A stretch of DNA of 47,180 nucleotides from Opitutus sp. (lineage in GTDB: Bacteria; Verrucomicrobiota; Verrucomicrobiae; Opitutales; Opitutaceae): the NCBI GenBank assembly GCA_009695065.1, contig SIBR01000028.1:1-47180 (forward strand), given 5' to 3'. Position numbers and translations under genes: made by a program. The notes under the pieces are model-generated. The model was not told where the DNA came from. It searched no databases and was given only the letters and a program-made list of their open reading frames with translations. Shown one piece after another: positions 16,305 through 25,036 of this stretch. How positions within the stretch are numbered: position 1 is the stretch's first letter; every line of letters begins with the position of its first letter.

Positions 16305-17525
16305 ATGCCGTCCGTCGACGAAGCCGAGCTGCCCGTCCTGGGCGAATTCCGGCCGGAAACGATGCGCGGCAGCGAAGGTTTTTTCCGCGTCGCGCCGGCT
16401 GCCGGCGGGCGCTGGTGGTTGATCGATCCGGCGGGCGGGGCCTTTTTCGCCCGGGCGGTCCACGGCGTGCGCGGCTCGGCGGGAGCCGGTGCCGCGGCTG
16501 GACCGGTTGATCCGGCGGTGCGTTTGCGGGGCTGGGGATTCAACGCGGTCGGCGTTGGCGGAGACGGGGCCGGCCGGGACGATGGGCTGGCGTATCTCGC
16601 CGCGGTGGATTTTTGCCGGACCGGTGCGGCCATTGTGGCGCCGGGGGTGCGGCTGCCGGATGTCTTCGCACCAGACTGGCCCCAACTCGCCGTGGAGCGG
16701 GCGCTGGCGGAGTGCGGACCGCGGGCGGGCGCGCGGGAGTTGTTGGGTTGGGTGACGGACGAGGCGCCGGGCTGGGGGCAGCCCACGCCGGCGGGGCGGC
16801 CCTCCCTGCTGCAGATTTGCCTGAGCCTGGAGCCGAATTTTGCCACCTACCACGCCGCGTGGGAATTTGTGCTGGCGCTGCATGGCCGGCGACTCGAGTC
16901 CCTCGCGCGCGCGTGGGGTGTCCCGCTGCCCAACAAGGAAGTGATCCGTGAACTCACCCGGGCCGAGACCGGCCTCGCCACGCGCGGTTACCTCCGGGAC
17001 GAGGTGCGATGGACGCGCGAGCTGGCCCGGCGCTATTTTACGACGACGGCGGCGGCGATTCGCGCGGCGGATCCGAATCACCTCGTGCTGGGTTGCCGGT
17101 TCGCGGGCACGGTGGGCCCGGCGGTGCTGGCAGAGTGTGTTTACCCGGCGGTCGACATGGCGTTGCCCGACTGGCGGGAACTGCCAGCGGCCGTCCAGTC
17201 GGGGCGGCCGGTGCTCGCCAGCAATGTGGGCTGGGCCGACGAAGCCTTTTGGCAACCCGCCGCCGGCGCCGCGCGAAAACTCTCGACGGTCGAGCGGATG
17301 CTGCGGCGCGGCCGAAGTGCGATCGAGCGGATGGCTCGACACCCGGCGGTGGTCGGCTATGTTTGGGGCCAGTGGTACGATGATCCCGGCGAGCAGCCGC
17401 CGTTTGCCCGCGGACTGGTGCACCTCAACGGCACCGAGGCCCGGGAGCACACGGAAATACTCGCGGGGTTCAATGCTCGTGCCGAGGCCTTGCGGGCGTC
17501 CGCCCTCCGAACCAATCAATCATGA
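16305..17525 (+). CDS. Agarase-like (beta/alpha)8 glycosidase-family protein
   Basis: This 406-residue protein opens with GRWWLIDPAGGAFFARAVHG (about 34-53), the phrase typical of beta-agarase-like proteins just before a TIM barrel. A barrel follows with WGFNAVGVGG, LLGWVTDEAPGWG (a candidate acidic catalytic loop, about 146-158), the NHLVLGCRFAG strand and YVWGQWYDDPGEQPPFARGL near the end. It lacks a signal peptide, which is unusual for a polysaccharide-degrading enzyme. The substrate is not inferable. It ends in an ATGA overlap with the lipoprotein gene (17522-17525). Confidence 0.7.
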   Translation: MPSVDEAELPVLGEFRPETMRGSEGFFRVAPAAGGRWWLIDPAGGAFFARAVHGVRGSAGAGAAAGPVDPAVRLRGWGFNAVGVGGDGAGRDDGLAYLAAVDFCRTGAAIVAPGVRLPDVFAPDWPQLAVERALAECGPRAGARELLGWVTDEAPGWGQPTPAGRPSLLQICLSLEPNFATYHAAWEFVLALHGRRLESLARAWGVPLPNKEVIRELTRAETGLATRGYLRDEVRWTRELARRYFTTTAAAIRAADPNHLVLGCRFAGTVGPAVLAECVYPAVDMALPDWRELPAAVQSGRPVLASNVGWADEAFWQPAAGAARKLSTVERMLRRGRSAIERMARHPAVVGYVWGQWYDDPGEQPPFARGLVHLNGTEAREHTEILAGFNARAEALRASALRTNQS

Positions 17526-18003
17526 AATTCCTCGTCCTCGTTTGGGTTGGCGCGCTCGGCCTGCTGCTGGCGGGCAGTGGCTGCGAACACATCAACATCA
17601 CGCCGGAAGGAAATCCGAGCCGGGTGCTGCACGGGGTCGTGAGTCTTCCCTCGGCGCTGCCGGTGGGTACGGAAATACTCGTGCGTTTGCTGGACCTCAC
17701 ACCGGCGGAAAAGACCGGTACGTATGCGCCCGGTGACCTCCCGCTGGGTGATCGTGGCCGGCCTCCGGTCGTCGAGCGGGTGCTGGGCGAGTATCGCGCC
17801 ACGCTTGATGCCCGCTCCACCGAACCGGTGCCGTCTGAAATTGCCGATGAGGCCGAAGACAGCCTCCTGCGCCAAGGCCTGAACGTGGACGTGCGCGTTT
17901 CCTTTGGCGGCCGGGTCGCCACCGTACGATTCGCGCGCATGTCGTCACGCTGGCCTCGTCCCCGTTTCGGCACGAAGTTGAAGTCCAGCCGCTGCAGCCG
18001 TAG
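17522..18003 (+). pseudogene. YbaY/YscW-type lipoprotein with a frameshift
   Basis: The N-terminus has a lipoprotein signal (GALGLLLAGSGC, Cys about residue 21), then VLHGVVSLPSALPVGTEILV, the YbaY-type beta-sandwich start. The frame is good to FGGRV (about 17915); after that the intended reading is one frame over, RHRTIRAHVVTLASSPFRHE and on to a TAG at 18001. Uncorrected, the frame runs to 18172 through repeat sequence. One base lost or two gained near 17911-17922 explains it. It is either a real frameshift or a sequence error. Confidence 0.7.
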
Positions 18004-18168
18004 CCGGAACAATGCAGCCCCCACCGCAAAACGCGTTTTGCTCCGAACGGCAAGAAACGTTAGTTCTCGTAGCCCTGCTCGAGAGAGCAGGGCTGTCCTT
18101 CTATCCATGACAGAGTCCCGCGTCTCTCGAAGCGGGCGACAGCGTGGCTGTTTCCTAGGAGTGGCGAA

Positions 18169-18282
18169 GTGAGAAATGAGAGTTGAGAGGTCGATCCTCA
18201 GAGGTGAAACGGGCGTCGTTCCGTCCCAAAATGAGATTCCCCTCTTGGTTTGGCTCTCAACTCTCAGCCCTCAACTCTCATC
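18169..18282. repeat. GAGAGTTGAG repeat family, copy 1
   Basis: This imperfect palindrome of about 115 bp is bounded by GTGAGAAATGAGAGTTGAGAG and CAACTCTCATC, with GAGGTGAAACGGGCG and CCAAAATGAGATTC inside. Copies in the opposite sense lie at 37937-38051 and 44438-44550; the shared edge CTAGGA(A)AC extends outside them. The rest of 18004-18301 has a short CCCTGCTCGAGAGAGCAGGG hairpin (about 18070-18090) and no gene. Confidence 0.75.
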
Positions 18283-18301
18283 GGAATCCGTCCGGCCAAG
18301 G

Positions 18302-19483
18302 TCACCGCGGGATGAGGTGGCGGGCCGTGATGTCGCGAATCGCCGGTGTTCCCGCGTAGCGCATCGCGAGGTGAAGTTCACGGGTGAGGATTCCGAGCAC
18401 GGTTTCGACCCCCTCCTGGCCGAACGCCGCGAGGCCCCATAGGTAGGGCCGGCCCACGCAGATCGCGGAGGCCCCGAGCGCCAGCGCCGTGAAGATGTCG
18501 GTGCCGCGCCGGAATCCGCTGTCGACCAGAACCGGGATCCGCCCGGAGACGCCGGCGACGACCTCGGGCAGGCTTTCGATGCTGGAGCGGCCGGTATCGT
18601 CGGCGCGCCCGCCGTGGTTGGAGCAGACCACGCCGTCCGCGCCGTGCCGGACCGCAAGCGCGGCATCCTCGCGCGTCACCAGGCCCTTGATCACGAGCTT
18701 CATCGACGTCGAGTCCTTGAGGCGCTTCACGTAGTCCCAGCTGAGGGCCGGTGTGAAGCTGACGCCGGTAAGATCGAGCCCGTCGAACATGCGCCTCCGC
18801 TCGTGCACGGTCTGCGGCGAGCTGCGGTCGTGGCACTCACTGCAGTCCCGGTCATCCCGCCGGACGGATTTTTTCAGCGTTTCGCGATTTGAGTCCACGA
18901 CCTGATCGACCGTCAGGCAGAGCACCGGACATCCAGCCGCCTCCGCCCGTTTGACCATCGCGCGGGAGACCGTCCAGCTCGACGACGCATAGAGCTGAAA
19001 CCAGACGGGCTCGCCCCGCGCCGCGACCACGTCCTCGACTGCGGCATTGGCCCCCGTGGAAAGGATCTGCAGGTGCTTCTTCGACCGGGCCGCGCGGGCC
19101 ACCGGCAGTTCGCCCTCCTTGTGAAACGCGCGCTGGCTGGCTGCCGGGGACAGGACAATGGGCGTGCCCCAGCGGGTCCCGAGCAGGCTCACGGAAGAGT
19201 CGATGTGCGAGGTATCGACCAGGCGGCGGGGCCGGATTTGGAACCGCGCGAACCCCTCGCGATTGGCGCGCAACGTTCGTTCGTCATCGACCCCGGTGGC
19301 GAGATAGCCGAAGTGCGCGGGCGGCAGTTTTTCCCGCGCGGCGGCTTCGAAATCGAGCACGTTGAGCGCGTCCGCGGCCGAAGTGATGGGTGCATCCTCG
19401 GCGCGGGCCGCCAGCCCGACGAGGGGGCTGGCGGCGAGGAATTTCAGGAAGTCGCGGCGGTTCGGGGCAGTCCAGGAGGGCAT
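18302..19483 (-). CDS. Tat-exported FMN alpha-hydroxyacid dehydrogenase with CXXCH
   Basis: This 393-residue protein belongs to the L-lactate/glycolate oxidase family. The N-terminus carries a twin-arginine signal (RRDFLKFLAASPLVGLAARA). The FMN barrel follows: the FGYLATGVDDERTLRANREG start, a conserved Lys in KLVIKGLVT (K266), and SNHGGR (288-293) with catalytic His290 and Arg293. It would oxidise a 2-hydroxyacid to a 2-oxoacid and reduce FMN. Residues 214-218 read CSECH, a c-type haem motif, in the loop before the active-site half; ordinary family members lack it. If haem is attached, electrons might leave to a cytochrome rather than O2. No partner is adjacent. Confidence 0.85.
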   Translation of the reverse strand: MPSWTAPNRRDFLKFLAASPLVGLAARAEDAPITSAADALNVLDFEAAAREKLPPAHFGYLATGVDDERTLRANREGFARFQIRPRRLVDTSHIDSSVSLLGTRWGTPIVLSPAASQRAFHKEGELPVARAARSKKHLQILSTGANAAVEDVVAARGEPVWFQLYASSSWTVSRAMVKRAEAAGCPVLCLTVDQVVDSNRETLKKSVRRDDRDCSECHDRSSPQTVHERRRMFDGLDLTGVSFTPALSWDYVKRLKDSTSMKLVIKGLVTREDAALAVRHGADGVVCSNHGGRADDTGRSSIESLPEVVAGVSGRIPVLVDSGFRRGTDIFTALALGASAICVGRPYLWGLAAFGQEGVETVLGILTRELHLAMRYAGTPAIRDITARHLIPR

Positions 19484-19543
19484 CGGGTGGTTGGGGTGTT
19501 ACCCTCTCTCCAAATCGTTCAAGTTGGCGACGATTTTCACCTA

Positions 19544-19620
19544 GAGTAGCGAGTAGCAGGTAGCGGGTCGCGAGTGGGAAAGTCGAGCCGCCGTCTCCAT
19601 GCACGCTACTGGCTACTCGA
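19544..19620. repeat. TAGCGAGTAG repeat family, copy 2
   Basis: GAGTAGCGAGTAGCAGGTAGC is followed by the inverted GCTACTGGCTACTCGA. It is related to 5486-5541. It fills part of the gap between the FMN enzyme and the D-2-hydroxyacid dehydrogenase; the remaining 85 bp show nothing clear. Confidence 0.65.
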
Positions 19621-19705
19621 TGCTCACGACCAGCGGGGGGGCTCGCGCTCCCCGTCAATCGGTTAACTTTGGCTGCGGCCTGGAGCCGCGGTGTGAAAAA
19701 TCGCG

Positions 19706-20716
19706 CTAGGAGGACTGGTCGTAAATCTCCGGCGTGACCACGGCCTCGAGCGGCTGGTTGGCGACGTAGGCCCGGAGGTTCTTCAGCGCAAACGCGCCGG
19801 CATCGGGAAAACGGTCGATGGTCGGCCCGCCGATGTGCGGCGTAAGACTGACGTTGGGCAGCCCGCGGAAACCGCTGTCGGCCGGCAGGGGCTCCTGGGT
19901 GAAGACATCCAGCCCAATCTGGATCCGGCCTTCGCGGGCCACCCGCAGCAGCGCGGCCTCATCGACGACGGCGCCCCGGCCGACGTTGACGAAGACGCCG
20001 CCGGGCCGGATGAGCCGCAGGTGCCGCTCGGTGACCACGCCGATTGTGGCGGGAATGAGCGGCGCCAGCTCGACGATGATTTCGTTGTCGGCGAACAGGG
20101 CCTCGAGCGAAACGGCGAGGTCGAGGTTATGGGTGCGGGCCAGCTCGGGAGTGAGATCGGGCGCCAGCACGCTGATCGGGCAGCCCCACGTGCGCAGCAG
20201 GGTGACGAGCTCGCGTGCGACGGGCCCGAAACCATGAATCCCCACTCGCCGGGAAAAAAGCGAACGCGCCTCGAACAGGCCGGTCTTCCACGCCGCGACG
20301 CCGGGTTGGTGCATCGCGATGGCCCAGTGCGAGGTGTTGCGCAGGCAGGCGAGCACGTGAAAGAGCGCGCACTCCGCGACGGTGCGGCTGATGGAGCCGC
20401 CCCAGTTGGTCACGATCAGGCCGCGCTCGAGGTGGGACCGCGGGACCAGTTTCTTCACCGAGCCCGTGATGTAGCAGACATAGCGCAGCCGCGGCGGGAG
20501 CTGGTCGGGCAGCCGCGGTGTTTTCCAGCTGCCGACCAGGATGTCCGGGTTGGTGGCCGCCAGTTCGCGGGCGAAACCGCGTTCGTCGAGCGCGGCCGTA
20601 TCGATATGCCGGTATTCCGGAGTGAGGGCCTGCACCTGCGCGCGCAGGTACTCCGGCAGGAACTCACGAACTTCGGGAGACGAGAGGGCGGTAAGCAGGG
20701 ACATGGCCCGAGGCAT
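19706..20716 (-). CDS. D-isomer-specific 2-hydroxyacid dehydrogenase
   Basis: This protein of about 336 residues has the two-domain D-2-hydroxyacid dehydrogenase fold. The nucleotide motif is VGIHGFGPVARELV, the substrate/NAD loop is IRPGGVFVNVGRGAVVDEAA, and the catalytic His lies in SLTPHIGG. It probably reduces a 2-oxoacid such as hydroxypyruvate or glyoxylate with NAD(P)H; the expected aspartate after the Rossmann motif is not clear, so cofactor choice is open. The start is taken at 20716 (20704 is the alternative) because the open frame further up overlaps the isomerase gene. With the glycerate kinase at 26449 it could form a hydroxypyruvate-glycerate route. Confidence 0.82.
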   Translation of the reverse strand: MPRAMSLLTALSSPEVREFLPEYLRAQVQALTPEYRHIDTAALDERGFARELAATNPDILVGSWKTPRLPDQLPPRLRYVCYITGSVKKLVPRSHLERGLIVTNWGGSISRTVAECALFHVLACLRNTSHWAIAMHQPGVAAWKTGLFEARSLFSRRVGIHGFGPVARELVTLLRTWGCPISVLAPDLTPELARTHNLDLAVSLEALFADNEIIVELAPLIPATIGVVTERHLRLIRPGGVFVNVGRGAVVDEAALLRVAREGRIQIGLDVFTQEPLPADSGFRGLPNVSLTPHIGGPTIDRFPDAGAFALKNLRAYVANQPLEAVVTPEIYDQSS

Positions 20717-20736
20717 GGGAAGTGGGTGGGCGGCAG

Positions 20737-21843
20737 TCAGGCCGCGGGCGGCCGGCATTCGAGAATTTCAGCGGTGGCGGTCACGGGCGTCAGTTTCACC
20801 GGGCCGAGGCCGGCTGGAAAAAACAATTTGTCATAAGTATTAAACCGATGGCTTTCACCGCCAGCCTCCACCATCACGGCCCCGGCCGTGACGATGGCGA
20901 TCACGAAGCTGGTTTCATCCTTAAGCACGGGACCGCCGAGGTGCGTGCGGGTGACGCGAAAACAGTCAGTCTGGGCTGCGCCGATGAGCTCGTCCTGCCA
21001 TGAGCCGGGTCCGAGTACGCGGAGCCGCCGGGGCTGGCATCGGATGCGCGCGTCGACGTCGCACAGCGTGAGCGGGGCGAAGTTGAAAACGGTGAGGGCG
21101 AAGTCGAGGTCGCGGCCCATGAAGCGCGACGCCTCCGGCAGCACGTAGCCCGCCCGCTCAAATTCGAAGCGCACGACGAGATCGCTCGGTTCCTGGATCT
21201 CGACCATGAAGACACCCGCGCCGAGGGCGTGCGGGGTGCCGCCGGGGATGATCAGGATATCGCCCGGCCGGACGGCGATGGGGTCGAAGCAGGCCTCCAG
21301 CGCGGCGATATTTTGCGTGACGATGAATTCGCGCAGCGCCGCGGGCGTCGGCGGGCGTTGGAAGCCGACAAAGACGTAGCCGACCGGCTCCGGCGCCGAG
21401 GCGGGATCACGGACATCGAGCACATAGTACGCCTCGGTCTTGCCGCTGGGGGCGCCCAGGAAACGCAGGGCAAACTCACGGGTGGGATGGACCTGAAGAT
21501 ACAGGCGCGTGCCGCTGTCGAGGAACTTGACCAGCACCTGGGGTTGCGCGCCAAATTTTTTCACGTGGGCGGCTCCGAGGAAATATTCGGGATCGCTCGC
21601 GAGCAGCGTGGCAAAATCGCGGAGGGCGGGATCGTGGCCGACCCGGACCTGGGAGAGGCCCTCGGCAGGCGCCTCGCGGCCGCGGCTCACCGCGCGGGTG
21701 GTCGAACCGATCCACTCCTCCGACAGGAAGGAATCGGCGGGCTGGGGCGCGCCAGCGAGTTGCTCCAGGGTGCGGCCGCCGGGATACGGGCGCCAGACCC
21801 GATTGGGCGGCAGGAGAATGAGTTTTTGGCGATGAGCGTTCAT
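20737..21843 (-). CDS. manA: Type I mannose-6-phosphate isomerase (cupin)
   Basis: This 368-residue protein has the zinc-cupin signature: YLQVHPTREFALRFLGAPSG with the ensuing KTEAYYVLD (Zn-binding His and the GKTE block), PGDILIIPGGTPHALGAGVF and EIQEPSDLVVRFEF. It interconverts mannose-6-phosphate and fructose-6-phosphate, or in an unusual variant another aldose phosphate. The start at 21843 overlaps the SSS symporter stop (ATGA, 21840-21843). Translational coupling to a sugar symporter supports a role in catabolism of the imported sugar. Confidence 0.85.
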   Translation of the reverse strand: MNAHRQKLILLPPNRVWRPYPGGRTLEQLAGAPQPADSFLSEEWIGSTTRAVSRGREAPAEGLSQVRVGHDPALRDFATLLASDPEYFLGAAHVKKFGAQPQVLVKFLDSGTRLYLQVHPTREFALRFLGAPSGKTEAYYVLDVRDPASAPEPVGYVFVGFQRPPTPAALREFIVTQNIAALEACFDPIAVRPGDILIIPGGTPHALGAGVFMVEIQEPSDLVVRFEFERAGYVLPEASRFMGRDLDFALTVFNFAPLTLCDVDARIRCQPRRLRVLGPGSWQDELIGAAQTDCFRVTRTHLGGPVLKDETSFVIAIVTAGAVMVEAGGESHRFNTYDKLFFPAGLGPVKLTPVTATAEILECRPPAA

Positions 21844-23588
21844 GACGGGACGACGGCGCGGCGGGAACTGGCGAGGAGGATGCCGCCGATCACGACGACG
21901 AGGCCACCGCAAAAAATAAAGGCCAGGCGGCTGATGAGCGGGTTGGGAATGATCGCGAGCAGGGTCACGAATCCGCCGTAGGCCAGACACAGCCAGCCGA
22001 TATAGCGCGACTGGCGGGCGTCGTTGCCGGCTCCTTCCTCGCGGGTAAATTCGATCGGGCGGTGCAGGTTGGCAAAAAAAGTGAGGACCCGCTCCTTGTA
22101 ATCGGCGGAGGCCCGGTCCCAGAAAAACTTCGTGCCGAGGAACCACGCGGAGCCCACCGCGAGATTGAGCACGGTGGCGATGCCCTGCTCCCAATACTCC
22201 GTGGCGGCCCGCGAGAGCGGCGTCGCCACGTGGAAGAACTGCGCCGCCGCCGCCGGCGTGAGAAGGTAGGTCGCGAAGAGTGACGAGCAGAAACCGACCG
22301 CCACCGTGGTCCAGCCGACCAGGGCGGCGTGTCGGACACGAGCATGCCCAGCAGCATCGGCACCCAGAAGGGCGTCGTCACGAGCGCGCTGAACCGCACC
22401 GTGATGCTGAAGAGCGAGAGGCCCTGCAGCTGGCTCAGCCGCCACGCCATGAAGATCACCAGGCCGCCGAACACGATGGTCGTGAGCTTGCTGGCCCGCA
22501 GCAGCTGCTGGTCGGTGGCGTGGGGCCGCAGCACCGGCTGGTAGAAATTCTTGATGAAGATGCCGGCGTTGCGGTTCAGCCCGGAGTCCATCGTGGCGAT
22601 GGTGGACGCGAAGATTCCGCTGACGAGCAGCCCCAGCATGCCCACGGGCAGCACGTCGCGCGAGATGGCGATGAACGACGCCTCCGCGGGATTTTTCATG
22701 TTGGGATAAAGTTCGGCCAGCGAGGGGTGCAGGATGGCGGCGGCCATCGGGGGCACGAACCAGATCACGATGCCGACCACAAACAGCCCGGCCCCGAGAA
22801 AACCGGCCCAGCGCGCGTGCTTGCTGTCCTTCACACAGAGATAGCGCGACGCGTCGGAGACGTTGTTCGTGCTCAGGAATTGCTTCAGCAGCATCGCCAC
22901 CACCCACAGACCGAGAAACTGCTCGGTGAACACTTGCGAGAAATCGAGGTGGTGCGCCGGCAGCTGGGCGAAGAAACTCCCGACGCCACCGACCTTGAGC
23001 AGTGCGAGCACAGTGACCACGATGCAAACCGGCATCAGAATTAGCATCTGGATGAAATCGCCGGCCAGGACCCCCCAGCTTCCGCTCAGGAGCGACATGA
23101 CGAGGACCACCGCGCCGGTGCCTACGATGGTCAGGGTGAGGTCCACGCCGAACACCGCGGAGAAAAACACGCCGAGGGCGTTCAGCCAGATGCCGGCCTG
23201 GATGATGCCGGTGGGCAGTTGGATCCAGGTAAAAAACCGCTCGTTGACCCGCCCGAAACGATTGCGGATCGCCTCGACAAAGGTGACGACCCGCATCTGC
23301 CGGAATTTCGGTGCGAAATAGAGCGCGTTGCAGAGGAAGCCGATGGCGTTGCCGATATAGATGACGGCGATGGGCCAGCCGTCGCTGTAGGCCTTGCTCG
23401 CGGCCCCGGTGAAGATCCACGCGCTGAACTGCACCATGAAGGCCGGAGCCGCCCACCATCCACCATAGGGCCTTGCCGCCGCCCCGGAAATAGTCGCTGA
23501 CGTTCGTCACGAACCGCCGGAAGACCCAGCTGATCACCAGCATGAAAATGAAATAGAACGCCAGCACGGCGTAGTCGTAGGAGGTCAT
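21840..23588 (-). pseudogene. SSS-family Na+/solute symporter with two frameshifts
   Basis: The protein is read in three pieces. It starts at 23588 (MTSYDYAVLAFYFIFMLVIS), changes frame near 23443-23446 with an extra base in a CCGG (expected GSAFMVQFSAW, seen in the second frame from about 23437), and continues through most transmembrane helices. It returns to the first frame near 22322-22334, where one base is missing, into ALVGWTTVAVGF and the C-terminal helices. Corrected, it is about 580 residues and 13-14 helices. The shifts cancel, so either the gene is decaying or the assembly is wrong; the intervening 370 residues are undamaged. It lies between LacI and the isomerase, suggesting sugar uptake. 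Confidence 0.8.
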
Positions 23589-23647
23589 GCGGGGTGGGTG
23601 GGTATTCCTGGTTAATAATTATGAAGTGACAAGGGGATTTTCGGCCG

Positions 23648-23730
23648 GGTTCGTAGTCCCGCCTTCAGGCGGAATCCGGCCGGTATGGGTTGACGGGCAA
23701 ACCTTCCGCCTGAAGGCGGAACTACGAACC
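23648..23730. repeat. Palindromic repeat, GGTTCGTAGT family, copy 1
   Basis: Arms of 27 bp (23648-23674 and 23704-23730) contain the CCGCCTTCAGGCGG centre. Other members: 24953-25021, 36113-36190 and 44571-44640. It fills part of the 253-bp gap between the symporter and the LacI gene. Confidence 0.8.
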
Positions 23731-23841
23731 ACGACCGCCAGTTGGAGATGGGTGCGACGTAGCACGGGACTTCATTCCAAGGTAGAATACTCCGCTGTAC
23801 GCCCCGCAAAAACGGCCAGGGCACGCATGCGATGCTGCCGC

Positions 23842-24885
23842 CTACTTCGCCGGTCCGGTCGAGTCGCCGGCGAAGAGCTGCGCCGGCAACATGAGGTCGG
23901 TGAAGCCGTCGTCCGCACTGGTCGGGGCTTCCAGCACGAGCCGGGCCGCTGCCTCGCCCAGCTTCTCCGGGTTGGACCCCGCGGCAGTGAGGGTCGGCGT
24001 GTTTTCCCGGGCAATCGGGGAATAGTCGGCACTGGCCACGCTGCAGTCTCCCGGCATGTCCCAGCCTTCGCGGATCAGGGCGCGCACCGCGCCGGCCGCC
24101 ATCAGCGTGTTGTAGGTGATGAACGCGGTGGGGAAATCGGCGCGGCGGGCGAGCGGCAGCAGCGAGAGCACGGCCTCGGCTCCGTCGATGCGGTCGCCGT
24201 CCTTGAGTTTGACCGCGTACTGCGGCTTGAGCTTGAGCTTAACCCCCGCGAGGGCGGACTCCAGGGCCTGCAGGCGGGATTCATGGCGACCCAGGCCGAC
24301 GTTGCCGCCGAGCCAGCCGAAGCGGCGGTGGCCGAGTTGGTAAAGATGCTCGACGATCGACTGCAGCGCCTGCGGCTCGTTGCCGAGGACGGAGTGGCAC
24401 AGGCCGGGGTAACGGGCAGAAACCGCCACGATCCGCAGGCCGAATTTCCGCAACTGATCGAGGAGCCCCCGCGTGACCTCGCCGACCAGCACGAGCCCCA
24501 GGAACGAGTGGCCGCGCGCAAACACCCGGCGCAATTTCGCCGCATCGAGCTGATCTTCCGCTCCGAGGAAGACCGTGGTGTAGTCGCGCGCCTCGATCGC
24601 GCTGTGCAGGCCGTGCTGCACGTGGCCGAAATACATCGACGGCGTGTTCAGCCGCAACGGAGCCCGGAAAATAATGCCGATCTGGCGCCCTTTGGCCGCC
24701 GGCGACGAAGCCAGCCGCATGCCCTTGGGGTGGTAGCCGCGCTTCATCGCATGGGCCCAGGTGCGGTCGTACGTCTGCGGGCTGATCCCCTGCTTGCGGC
24801 CGTTGAGGACGAGCGAGACGAGGGCTTGGGAAATGCCCAGCTCCCGCGCGAGTTGGGTCTGCGAGACTTTCTTGGGCCGGGCCAT
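23842..24885 (-). CDS. LacI-family transcriptional regulator
   Basis: This 347-residue protein has an N-terminal LacI helix-turn-helix (SQTQLARELGISQALVSLVL, residues 8-27) with the NGRKQGISPQTYDR hinge, then a periplasmic-binding-protein-like effector domain beginning RQIGIIFRAPLRLNTP. The HTH recognition helix is intact. It is placed upstream of, and on the same strand as, the symporter/isomerase/dehydrogenase genes and is likely their regulator; the effector is unknown. I did not find a clear palindromic operator other than the repeat elements flanking it. Confidence 0.9.
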   Translation of the reverse strand: MARPKKVSQTQLARELGISQALVSLVLNGRKQGISPQTYDRTWAHAMKRGYHPKGMRLASSPAAKGRQIGIIFRAPLRLNTPSMYFGHVQHGLHSAIEARDYTTVFLGAEDQLDAAKLRRVFARGHSFLGLVLVGEVTRGLLDQLRKFGLRIVAVSARYPGLCHSVLGNEPQALQSIVEHLYQLGHRRFGWLGGNVGLGRHESRLQALESALAGVKLKLKPQYAVKLKDGDRIDGAEAVLSLLPLARRADFPTAFITYNTLMAAGAVRALIREGWDMPGDCSVASADYSPIARENTPTLTAAGSNPEKLGEAAARLVLEAPTSADDGFTDLMLPAQLFAGDSTGPAK

Positions 24886-24952
24886 GCAAAGAGGATTCCG
24901 TGCCCAGAGGCGATGGGCAACGATTTCTTCGCGCGAGAAAAAACAGCTCGGC

Positions 24953-25021
24953 GTTAGTCGTTCCGCCTTCAGGCGGAATCAGGGTGATTCAATCCTTCCG
25001 CCTAAAGGCGGAACGACTAAC
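24953..25021. repeat. Palindromic repeat, GTTCGTAGT-like family, copy 2
   Basis: GTTAGTCGTTCCGCC (24953) and GGCGGAACGACTAAC (25007-25021) pair, each followed by its own CCTTCAGG/CCTAAAGG centre. It separates NamZ from LacI and could terminate the NamZ transcript or serve as the site of an inserted element. Confidence 0.75.
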
Positions 25022-25036
25022 CCGCGGCCATGGCCA

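Noticed and set aside
22330..23446. Programmed frameshifting in the symporter.
   Set aside because: No slippery heptamer with a downstream pseudoknot was evident at either site, and two opposite shifts would be needed.
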